Assembly: GCA_949710005.1 (NCBI GenBank)
Contig: OX453278.1
Coordinates: 8,873,097-8,937,096, forward strand
Direction of reading: 5' to 3'
Length of the DNA stretch: 64,000 bases
From: Ricordea florida
Lineage: Eukaryota > Cnidaria > Anthozoa > Corallimorpharia > Ricordeidae
Part shown: positions 27,500-36,241 of the stretch, piece by piece
Layout: the number at the start of each line of letters is the position of its first letter
Position numbering within the stretch: the stretch's first letter is position 1
Translations under genes and position numbers: made by a program
Notes under the pieces: generated by a model
Seen by the model: only the letters and a program-made list of their open reading frames with translations
Databases searched by the model: none
Told to the model about the DNA's origin: nothing

Positions 27500-28817
27500 C
27501 CATAACTTATGAAAAGGTATCTTATTGAGTTAAACACTATAACCCTTCTACCCAAACACTGGATAGAAGATGGGCTTACTCGATGATTTCAAAACTAGAT
27601 ATCCAAAAGCTGACTTAAGTCAGTTCAAATTTATTTATGATAGCTATGGTGGGTATATGAAATGGGCACATAATGGGTTAACAGTCATGTCTTATGATGA
27701 CCCTACTGGCAAGACATGGACTGATACACTTCCACCCAATTTGAAGATATTAGTTTGGACTGATCTGGGTTTGAATGGCAAAATGGTGAGCTCATTCCCA
27801 GATAGTCTAACCATAACAAATCATCACTACCCAATACCAGCCGTTGACTTTGATGACTTTACCAGTAACACCACATCCATGCTAACCTCATTGGACATTT
27901 ACGTTTCAAACACCAAGAAATTCACTGCTAAGATGCGTAATGTGTTTAAATCCCAAGTTGTGACTTTCAAGTTTGGAAAGCAAAGCCGAAAGTGGTTGAA
28001 CGCACCTGACATTAATTATTGGCCTCAACAGCTTAATTTTGCAGTGTGGTGTGCAACCTCTGGATGTGGTATCAGCCCCTTTGAAAGCTTTAACTATCCC
28101 AAAGTGGTGGCTGGATTCATAAAGTTTCACGTTTACTTCACCATAAGGCGAATACTATACGAATTAAGTGTGCCATTGCCTGATGAACAGCCATTTGTCA
28201 TAAACAACAATCCTTACAGTAAAGTTGCTTACCAAAGATTGTGCGCTGAATTCGGGATAGCCAATAATTCTGATTTCAGATGGAAAGGTGGGCGAAACCA
28301 TGGCCTGGGTGATATCTTCATTGACTATGGAGCCGGCTATCATGGAAGAGGTGGGGGATTCCAGAATGTTCATGTGATTCGAAGTTATGATGCAGATGCT
28401 AATCAATGGCCTGGTGAGGGTGGTAAATTCTCCGATGATGGTGGTAAGAAGGAAAAAGGTAATCTCATTTCATTCATTCGCAATGACGACTTTGCTAATT
28501 ATATATATGCTTGGTTCATTCCAACTAGTGGTTATGGACTCACCAAAGCTGGACTTGGTAGATTGAATCGATCTGCTGAGGCTTTCGTTTACTGCGTATT
28601 GGGTTCTCAAGTTAACACCAGAAATTCGATTGTAGGTACTGGTGGTGGAGCAATTGAAACTCAACAAGAATTCTTGGCTCTGTTTGAAAGTAGTGTGATA
28701 GAGAATGACATTTCAAGCTCAGTTCAAAGATACCAGCTGGCCACTCAAGACGCTAAATTAAGACTAGATTTGGCCATTGCACCTGGAATTTGGTTAATGC
28801 CTAGTAATATGATTATG

Positions 28818-28936
28818 TAATAGATAATTACTGAGGCGAGCAGCATTATTGGATATAATGCAGGCAGCTGAGGCCGCAGGCCGAAGCTGTCTGCATTATA
28901 TCCAATAATGCTGCGAGCCGAAGTAATTATCTATTA
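28818..28936. mobile_element. 119-bp foldback MITE
   Basis: A nearly complete palindrome. TAATAGATAATTACT at the left pairs with AGTAATTATCTATTA at the right, and the arms GCAGCATTATTGGATATAATGC pair around a GAGGCCGCAGGCCGA core. Left halves of the same MITE occur at 51,352-51,416 and 51,774-51,838. It abuts the Crypton-like insertion at 28,938. Confidence 0.8.
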
Positions 28937-28937
28937 T

Positions 28938-30039
28938 AATTACTGATCGTCGTCCAAACCCATTGTTTTCTGTCTGCAATTATATCATCGAATGTCACCC
29001 TCCTTTTGTATTTCTGTGGAAAACAATAAGTTAAACAATTCATGGCGTTCAATCGATACTTTTTATTCAAGGTAACTGCCACATTAGCTATTGTTTTCAT
29101 GAGCATAACTTGACATGTACGTGTGAAAAATGCAACCAGAAACGAGTTATTGACTGTTTGTTTGTCAAGGTAGATTCAATTTGCATATTGCTCGACAAAC
29201 ACAGTTCTTTCTGAAAGTCAACTCGTTGTTTGGAATGATGGCGGAAAACTTCTGCGAAAGCAGTTCTGAAGAAGAATTGTGTCTTACGCAGTCAACGTTT
29301 ACTATTAAGTCGGATGAATGAGATGGTAAGTACTTTCTCAGTCGTTACAGTTCTTTTGGTTTTCCTTAGTTGTGTGTAACCCGATGTTGTAATTGTTGTT
29401 CGGGAATGGGTGTGTCGACGAGTGAAGGGCACAGAAAATGATCAGAGGATAATAATTTTATTCATTAAAGTATTAGAAGCGGATATGGACACAAATGTTC
29501 TTGACTTTGGTTAGTTCGTTTTCTAGTGAGACAGATAGTCATGTACTTTTCTAAATATTTTCAGTCCTAATTGTTTGTGTAACGAGGAGTATTGGTTGTT
29601 ACCTCATTTTCTCTTGCTGTTACTAGGGAGTGAAAGATTTCGTGCGCCAATCTCATCTGACGAATGTCGGAGGTTTGAAGACAGTTCCGATGCTAGTCGA
29701 AGGAAGTAGAATTGGGCGCTGAATATCTTTAAAGAATGGCGAGAGACGAGGAAGTGCTTCAGCAGTGGATATACGGATGTAAAGCATGCTGCATTATTAA
29801 AACCAAAACACGCAGCATTATTTTTAATAATGCAGCTTGTTATAGGTTTAATAATGCTGCGTGTTTTAATAATGCTGCGTGTCGATTTAGCACGTGTAAG
29901 ATTACCCCTGATAATTTCCCTGCTACCAAAAAAGACCGCACCCGTTTTTCTCACACACTTGGTTTGCATTTTTTTTCTCTCGGCATTCGATGATATAATG
30001 CAGACAGAAAACAATGGGTTTGGACGACGATCAGTAATT
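28938..30039 (+). mobile_element. Non-autonomous Crypton-like element with 56-bp inverted ends
   Basis: Inverted ends AATTACTGATCGTCGTCC / GGACGACGATCAGTAATT extend about 56 bp (28,938-28,994 and 29,984-30,039). The right end also occurs at 53,984-54,038 directly after a tyrosine-recombinase C-terminus. The interior has short coding-like pieces (a CESSSEEELCLTQSTF region at 29,243; RAPISSDECRRFEDSSDASR near 29,642-29,704 and WALNIFKEWRE just after) resembling N-terminal parts of Crypton/DUF3504-type proteins as I recall them. The catalytic domain is deleted. A second palindrome of GCAGCATTATT repeats lies at 29,788-29,881. Confidence 0.7.
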
Positions 30040-30382
30040 ATAAACACAGAGAGTGTGGTTGGTTATAATAACAACCTTATGAAGGCTACTGATGAGATGA
30101 AATTTGGAGTTAACACAAACGTGAACCTGGAGACTAAAACTGTAGGTATAAGCCATAACCTAGGTTCTTCAAAAGTTAAGTTGCCACATGCAGCTGTTAA
30201 ATCCAAACCACCACCAAAAATGGATTCTCAACCTATAATCAAAGAATCCACAGCAGAAAAGACAACTACTAATCATGAGGATATTTTGATAGTATTAACA
30301 ATTGCAGCTGCAGCTATAGCTTGGATTATTTTCAGATAAAAATTGAAATAACCAATACATGTATATTGCCCATTTGTAAATC

Positions 30383-30748
30383 ATGGTATCACTAGCAATC
30401 GTTGGTAGTAGAAACTTCTTTGACAGTGACTTCTTGAAAGAGCAAATAAGTAAGGCTCTTAAGAAATGGAAGCTGAATCTCTCAGATATTGAATGTATCG
30501 TATCTGGAGGTGCAAGAGGAGTTGACACAATGGCTGAAGAATTTGCAATCGAAAATGAAATACCATTCAAGAAGTTTGAACCTCAATGGGATTATTATGG
30601 TAAAGCAGCTGGACCAATTCGTAATAGGGCTATTATGGAGTGTGTGACGCATGTATTAGCCTTACCTTCACATTACTCACCAGGTACTAAATCAGCTATC
30701 AATATAGCTAGGAAGTACAAAAGGGAGGTTATAGTAAAATATGTGTAA
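30383..30748 (+). CDS. SLOG-superfamily (YspA/DUF2493-like) protein
   Basis: 121 codons, intact. The N-terminal AIVGSRNF and the central IVSGGARGVDTMAEEFA are the two glycine-containing nucleotide-binding signatures of the SLOG Rossmann-like fold, and PIRNRAIME and LALPSHYSPGTKSAIN complete the family pattern. SLOG proteins bind or process nucleotide derivatives and occur in phages and immune or signalling systems. The substrate here is unknown. It lies between the split virion gene and the right terminal gene and is not seen in element A, where a terminal-motif gene occupies this place. Confidence 0.85.
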   Translation: MVSLAIVGSRNFFDSDFLKEQISKALKKWKLNLSDIECIVSGGARGVDTMAEEFAIENEIPFKKFEPQWDYYGKAAGPIRNRAIMECVTHVLALPSHYSPGTKSAINIARKYKREVIVKYV

Positions 30749-30761
30749 TGATCAAGTGAAC

Positions 30762-30790
30762 TTTTTGTAACGTGAAGCGCGTTACAAAAA
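30762..30790. terminator. Right subterminal hairpin, mirror of the left one
   Basis: TTTTTGTAACG and CGTTACAAAAA pair around a short loop. It sits 16 nt past the stop of the minus-strand terminal gene and 14 nt past the stop of the plus-strand SLOG gene, so it could serve both. Confidence 0.6.
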
Positions 30791-30806
30791 TTTTCAGTAA
30801 TACATA

Positions 30807-31316
30807 TTAAACAAAGATCGCTTCTTTCCATAACTTGAAACAAGTATTACGTACATTCGTATTAAATCCAGAACATAGCTTACATAAGTGTTTCAACTTC
30901 CTATGATAACATATAACTCTATCACACTTTTCGCATACACCATCACTTTCAGGAATGCCATGTTCACACATTTTACAATCACATTTTACACAAGAGTATT
31001 CAGAAGAATACCATTGATAATTGAAGATACCATTACAATATTTGCAAACTTCCATAATTCTTTGGTGCTTGCAGACGTAATCACCAGTACAGATTTGGCA
31101 TCCATCATATAAATTCCCACCATGTCTACAAACTAAATAAGCACCATTTAAACCCAACTCAAATCTATACTTAACCCTACCATGTAAGCATATAGCAGAC
31201 CCTTTAGACTCCTTACATCTAAATTTTGGACTGCCATGCTCACAGATACCAGCACCTGGACACTCTTTGCAATAGTATTTGGTTTTGCCGTGAATACACT
31301 TCTTTTTATTACCCAT
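30807..31316 (-). CDS. Cys/His zinc-repeat protein, right terminal gene
   Basis: 169 codons from the ATG at 31,316. The upstream in-frame ATG at 31,340 lies inside the terminal repeat and is less likely. The protein consists of degenerate zinc-binding repeats: CIHGKTKYYCKECPGAGICE, then CLHGRVKYR, CRHGG, CKHQRIMEVCKYC, CEHGIPESDGVCEKC and CYHRKLKHLCKLC. It is the relative of the regular repeats in 6,489-6,953, but diverged and without the SAP-like part. The start lies 10 bp inside the right TIR. It reads inward and ends at the right hairpin. Function unknown; zinc binding is inferred from Cys/His spacing. Confidence 0.78.
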   Translation of the reverse strand: MGNKKKCIHGKTKYYCKECPGAGICEHGSPKFRCKESKGSAICLHGRVKYRFELGLNGAYLVCRHGGNLYDGCQICTGDYVCKHQRIMEVCKYCNGIFNYQWYSSEYSCVKCDCKMCEHGIPESDGVCEKCDRVICYHRKLKHLCKLCSGFNTNVRNTCFKLWKEAIFV

Positions 31317-31325
31317 CACTTGCCC

Positions 31326-31523
31326 CCAAGATATGCCCAATCCCTACCTCACCCAAACCCAACTTTCAATTTTTAATACCAACCAGCCACATTAGCAAAA
31401 ATATTACTCACCCCACCCCCCACAATATACAACTTTTACACACTAATTTACATAAAACCATTTTGAGGCAAAAAATTCAAGTGACCACACCCATTGGCCC
31501 AGAATCCCCCATTTGCCACTACT
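31326..31523 (-). repeat. Right terminal inverted repeat, 198 bp
   Basis: The reverse complement of 14,213-14,410 with no difference seen by eye. Confidence 0.92.
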
Positions 31524-31528
31524 TTCCC
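31524..31528 (+). repeat. Target-site duplication TTCCC, right
   Basis: A direct repeat of 14,208-14,212, adjoining the CT end of the right TIR. Confidence 0.75.
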
Positions 31529-31607
31529 AGACTCCACCCGATTTTCGTTCGACCTCTTTCACTCGTGCCCACGAACCGAGAGCCTGGCAAAGGCTACGCT
31601 TCTGCTA
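31529..31607 (-). repeat. Right arm of host inverted repeat surrounding element B
   Basis: Read on the minus strand it gives GCCAGGCTCTCGGTTCGTGG, CGTGGGCACGAGTG and AATCGGGTGGAGTCT, an imperfect copy of the left arm 14,137-14,207. Identity is clearly lower than in the viral TIR. Confidence 0.6.
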
Positions 31608-31681
31608 AGACGGAAAGTGAAAACAATAGGCCTGCGGCACAGCGAACCGTTACGGTACTGCATCCAGCAGAGCGTTAATTA

Positions 31682-31955
31682 GGGACGGACCATTAGAAAA
31701 GTGATGGGGCGGGGGGGTGGGGGTGGGAAAAAACCAAAAAAAAATTCATGCAAGGGAAAATGCCAAGAAAAGAAATTTGTGCAGAAGGAAGGTCCAATTG
31801 TGACTTTCTCACACGTAGTAAAAAAAATTCGTGCAGAGGGGTTCACCTGAAAAAAAAAATTCCTGCACAAGCAGTGAGCGAAAACAAAAAATTCGTGCAA
31901 GCTGAAAACTCCGCACCCCCCCCCCCCCCCCATCAATTTTCTAATGGTCCGTGCC
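31682..31955. mobile_element. PIF/Harbinger-type MITE, copy 3
   Basis: It is in the opposite internal orientation to the copy at 7,758, with the same terminal motif (one change, GTGCC, at the right end), and is flanked by TTA at 31,679-31,681 and 31,956-31,958. Confidence 0.85.
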
Positions 31956-31958
31956 TTA

Positions 31959-32684
31959 GATTATAAATGTAGTTCTTTACAGTCTTTCATTGAAAAATAC
32001 GGTTTATTGGACGATTGCAAATCTACATTTTACACATCCTAAATATCATCTGATGATTATTAAAATGGCACAGTTTCAGCGAAATCACATGTACGGGAAG
32101 TTCATATCGGAATAAAATTCACTCTGCATTCAAATCTCTGTTATTTGTCGTGTTCACGATCACAGATACATATCAATTGAACGAAATACAATTGGTTGAA
32201 AATATCTCGGAAAATCAGACTTTACATGGCGGGGGATTGTCTAGTGAAACAAAACAGTAACAATAATATGTAACAAAAGTTAACAAAATATAAAAACATG
32301 TGCCTCACATTTGTTTTGTATCCCAGTGCTAATGTTAAAAAAGGTCTTAAAAAATCTGAAAATCGGCAACACACACAACTGCATCAAAAAAGTTATCACT
32401 GCGGACGGTGTTGGTCTCTAAATCTAGTTGTCCATTGCAAGTTGCGGGAAAGTCTTTATCAGGAGCAAAAGTTAATTTTCGTCCAGCTTAAGTCGTCTTG
32501 CGCAGATGTCTTGTAATGAGCAATAGGAGCACAGACAGACAACAGAAAGAACGCTCAAGTGTTTGTTGAAAGAAATGTTTACGCTTCTCAAAGAATGAAG
32601 CGACGGTTTCGCTTGAAAGCTTAAGACTGATCGTTCTGTTATTTCCACGCAGTCATCGAGGTTCAAGTTATATGCGAAGTTCCT
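31959..32684. other. No gene recognised
   Basis: AT-rich host DNA with only short chance frames. It ends at the ATT microsatellite that terminates the LINE. Confidence 0.4.
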
Positions 32685-32834
32685 TTAATAATAATAATAA
32701 TAATAATCGAATATTTTCTCAGGATAACCCTTCAGTACATAGTACTGTTATCAACGGGGTCCTGCTAAGAATTAAAAATATTAAGATATATAAAATAAGA
32801 TACATATTAAAAACCGTTGAAAATAGAATAGAAT

Positions 32835-34973
32835 TTACAAGTAATAATCGTCTAAGGCTTTCCTAAATAAGACTCTAGAATTAATGTTTCTTAAACTTAA
32901 AGGCAATAAATTAAAAATCGAGGCACCTAAAAAATAAAAGCTACGGCGCGCAAAATCCAGTCTGACTTTTGGTAGTTTTGCAGTTTTCCCATTGTTGCGG
33001 GTGTTTAAAGCGTTATGATGTAATCGGTGAAAATAGTCTTTAAATGGAAAGCATGCAGTTCCATTAAGGCAGTCAAATACAAAGCAGCACGCTCTCTTTT
33101 GTAAAAAGTTATCAACAGTTAGAATTCGAAGATCACAGTTCTGCGAACTGCATTTTGGAGAAATAATTTCAAGGCTTCGGGTCTCAATGGAGCGGATCAT
33201 GCGTTTGCGGGACTCTGACCATCCAAGACTAGTATAGCCGCAATACGTAAATATTGGCATAATCATCGATTGGTAAATTCGTTGGGCAGTGAAAGTATCA
33301 ATACTGGAACGGATGCGCCGTAAGAGGTTCACTCTTCCTGCTGCCTTCTTGTAAATTTTTTGAAAATGAGTTTCAAAATTAAGTGTCGGGTCCAGATGCA
33401 CGCCGAGGTACTTATAACATGTAGTGATGTTGATGGGAAAACCGTTGACTGAGAGCTTGACTTGACAGCCTTGAAACAGGTTCAACCGCTTACCGGTACC
33501 AAACAGCATCACCTCAGATTTTCCTTTCTTTAGATTAAAAATAAGTTCATTATCACGAAACCAGTTAGATAGATTATCTAAGCCCTGTGAAAGACTGCTT
33601 TGTATCGCATCAATATCACTTGAGGATGTAAAAATCACCGTATCGTCAGCGTAAGTGATAATCTTACAATGACGAAGCGGACTATGCACATCATTAAAGA
33701 AGATGAGAAAAAGGAGGGGCCCAAGAATACTCCCTTGAGGAACTCCAGTGTTAATTGGATTTGGTTCAGAAAGCACACCGTGAAATTGAACGATCTGCTT
33801 ACGATGGAATAAATAATCAGTAAACCACTGAAGTTCCATATCATATACACCAAAACGGGACAGTTTACTCAATAAAATGCAATGACTAATGGTATCGAAT
33901 GCCTTTGATAAGTCAATAAAAACTGCTCCTGTCGCCTTTCCACTATCGGCCTCCTTTCTGATGAGATCAGTGAAGTAAGTAACAGCTAGTTCCGTTGAGC
34001 GGTTCGGACGGAAACCAAATTGGTACTCAAAAAGTAGATTATGACGCTCTAAATGAGCCATCAGCTGCTTATAGACTATCCTTTCCAAGATCTTTGACAA
34101 AGTAGGGAGAATTGAGATAGGCCTGTAATTGTCAACCTCAGCCAGAGACCCTGATTTGTATAGAGGGATCACCTTTGCCACTTTCCACTCACTAGGCACA
34201 ACTCCAGTTTTTAGGGATAAATTGATGATAAATGTCAAAGGCGTGGTTAAAACATAGGCAGCGTCTTTGAGCAGTCCCGGGGGGAAATTATCCAGTCCAG
34301 ACGCTTTTTTCCGCTTAAGATTTTTTAGCTCCTTAAGAATGTCTGATTCTTTCACAGCCTTAAAAGTAAACTGACTTCCCGTGAATTGCTTGGGAAGATT
34401 TTCTTCAGCAGGTTTGCTCCAGACAAAGTCACGGAGTAAGATTGATTTCCCTTTCAGACATCTGGCAATGGAACTGAAATATTCGCAGAAGCTATTTGCA
34501 ATGAAGCTTTTGTCAGTTGACTTCGATCCATTTATCACAAACGCCGAACCTTGATCAGAAGGCGACTTGGTAGGATAGAGTTTCTTGATGGCTGCCCAAA
34601 ATTTATCCGGAGAGTCAGCACAATCTTTAAGAAGATCGCGATGATATCTGCTTTTGCTTTTTTTAACAAGGCCAGAAACTCTGTTGCGTTGCCGTTTATA
34701 AGACCAATCGTTTTCTTGATTAGTACGACGGGCTTTCCTGAGCAAACCATCCCTGAGATTCATCTCTTTTTTGACATCCGGAGTCAGCCAAGGACATAGT
34801 CGGCCTTTGACCTTCTTTAAGATTAGAGGAGCGTGCTTGTCGATACACTGTTGCAGTATGTCACGAAAAGAGGCCCATGCCTCGCTTATGCTGACAGATA
34901 AATAAACTTCTTCAAAATTCGCAGAATTTAGCTCTTCGCAAAATGGCTTGGGGTCATAGCAAAATTCCGGCAA
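32835..34973 (-). pseudogene. LINE reverse transcriptase region
   Basis: 712 open codons with RT motifs in order: VIPLYKSGSLAEVDNYRPIS, FGFRPNRSTELAV, FIDLSKAFDTISH (catalytic Asp), NTGVPQGSILGPLLFLIF, YADD (33,642-33,653), and a C-terminal GWSESRKRMIRSIETRS region. It copies element RNA at the target site in active relatives. The frame is intact within this segment but separated from the endonuclease by a frame change near 34,930-34,970. Stop near the ATT tail. Confidence 0.88.
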
Positions 34974-35791
34974 GTAATGATTCGCGGATTGAACTTAGCA
35001 TTGTTTAGCTTGCGAGCACATCCAATGAGCTCATGATCACTCAGGCTAGCTGGAATTACTTTCACCGAAGAGATGTTATGTGGTACGTTACTGCAAATAA
35101 CATCAATTAGGGTCTTGGACTCACGCGTAATTCTCGTGGGGGTAGTAATGAGTTGTTTCAGACCAAAATAGGTGAGAATGGATTTCATTTCTTTGTGATC
35201 CGAGGACACCAAAAAATTACAGTTAATGTCGCCTAAGAGAATACATTCCTTGTTTTCAGCTGATATTGTCGAAAGCATTGATTCAAATTTGCAATTAAAA
35301 TTTGCGCAGAGATGTTTAGAAGAATCCGGAGGGCGGTAAATAATTCCAACTAGAAAACTTTTGGTTTTAGGAAATAAAATTTCAATCCAAATGCATTCAA
35401 TATCCTCTTGCTCGAGATCCATTCGTCTTTGAAAGGGAATAGATAAAGAAATATAAACACCAACACCTCCACCTTGACCAGAAGCCCTTGACTTTGCAAT
35501 AAACGTATAACCTTCAATTTGAACCTCGGCTTCGCTTTCGGTGGATAAATGTGTTTCACTGACCGAAAAGATGTGTATGGTCCTAGAGCCATCCAGGATT
35601 TGACAGATGATAGTTTTGTTTGCCAATAAACCTCTAATATTTTTGATGCAGAATTTTAAGGCCCTTTTTAGAGAGAAGCTCGCTAAGTTCGGGGATGACA
35701 TATCGTTGAGCATCTTCTTGTTGATCTTGGTCAGCTCCATCTTGGGTGTTGTTGTTAAACAGACAAGAATTGCAGATGACTCCGCTATCAT
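34928..35791 (-). pseudogene. LINE AP-type endonuclease region
   Basis: 287 codons with the endonuclease motifs NIRGLLANKT, FSVSETHLS, GGGVGVYIS, VGIIYRPP, LLGDINCNFL and a final SLSDHELI with the catalytic His. It nicks target DNA for target-primed reverse transcription in active relatives. The N-terminal part overlaps the upstream frame that ends at 35,634, marking a frameshift. Confidence 0.85.
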
Positions 35792-36194
35792 CGGAGCAGA
35801 AGCATTTCAGGTGAAACTTTAAATGACATTGCGAACAAGCCATCCTGCTTTGTCTTTTCTTCAAAGCTTTTAAGCACGAGCCACACCTATCAATCGGTCC
35901 AGGACAAGTTTCGATATCGCCTGATAGGAGAAGCAGGAGCTGAATTAGCGAAGTTCTCGATGTTCGATGCCCAATTCCATTTATCTGGCGGTAGGACCAA
36001 AGCGAAGAGTAGATAAAGGTTTCTTGTAAACCCTGGCATTGCTCCATATCGTATAGTACGTTTGAACTGCAGAAGGCTTGCTTTTTTATGTAGAAAATAG
36101 CAAAAGTGAACAGAGCGAAATAGCACACAACCGCTCGTAACGACGCCATACTGCAAAACCTGAGGCCTAAGCTGAGGGCTATCATTGGAAACAC
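35634..36194 (-). pseudogene. LINE N-terminal region with 2A-like motif and PHD-like zinc finger
   Basis: 186 codons. A hydrophobic QLLLLLSGDIETCPGP segment (35,895-35,921 encodes GDIETCPGP) resembles a 2A/signal-type sequence with Cys at the usual Asn position. It is followed by a C4HC3-like cluster: CGSC, CSQCHLKFHLKC, CNSC. The end is in the frame adjoining the endonuclease, so in an intact copy the regions would form one ORF. Functional 2A activity of this variant is doubtful. Confidence 0.7.
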
Positions 36195-36241
36195 TATTGG
36201 ACACAGGGAGGGATCAGTTTTTTGTTTTTGTTTTTGTTTTT

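Larger units (their letters stand above)
27570..30339 (+). pseudogene. Large conserved virion protein, split by nested transposon insertions
   Basis: The 5' part (27,570-28,816) matches the element A protein at 3,207 up to its residue about 416. The 3' part resumes at 30,037-30,339 with the conserved GYNNNLMKATDEMKFG region, a variable linker and a C-terminal anchor (ILTIAAAAIAWIIF). Between them lie 1,220 bp of foreign DNA flanked by ATTAT (28,812-28,816 and 30,037-30,041). The interrupted frame ends in a TAA at 28,818-28,820, so the anchor is lost. Both parts are otherwise open, which suggests that the insertion is recent relative to decay of the gene. Confidence 0.88.
14213..31523 (+). mobile_element. 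Element B: full-length polinto-like endogenous virus, 17.3 kb
   Basis: It is delimited by identical 198-bp terminal inverted repeats, AG...CT ends and a 5-bp direct repeat. Size, family B polymerase with protein-priming-type motifs, retroviral-type integrase, A32-like ATPase and a jelly-roll capsid candidate match Polintons/Mavericks and adintoviruses. Unusual cargo includes an RPB6-like subunit, a SLOG protein, a DUF5679-like ribbon and Cys/His repeats, traits otherwise associated with larger nucleocytoplasmic viruses. No adenovirus-type cysteine protease is recognised. Five genes carry frameshifts or nonsense codons and one is split by a transposon, so this copy cannot be autonomous. Confidence 0.9.
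32685..36236 (-). mobile_element. CR1/L2-like LINE retrotransposon
   Basis: On the minus strand it shows a zinc-finger-bearing N-terminal region, an AP-type endonuclease, a reverse transcriptase and a short ATT-repeat tail (32,685-32,706), typical of CR1/L2 elements. Two frame changes (near 35,640 and 34,950) break the ORF. A CAAAAA-type simple repeat lies at the 5' side (36,215-36,241). No target duplication was identified. Confidence 0.85.
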
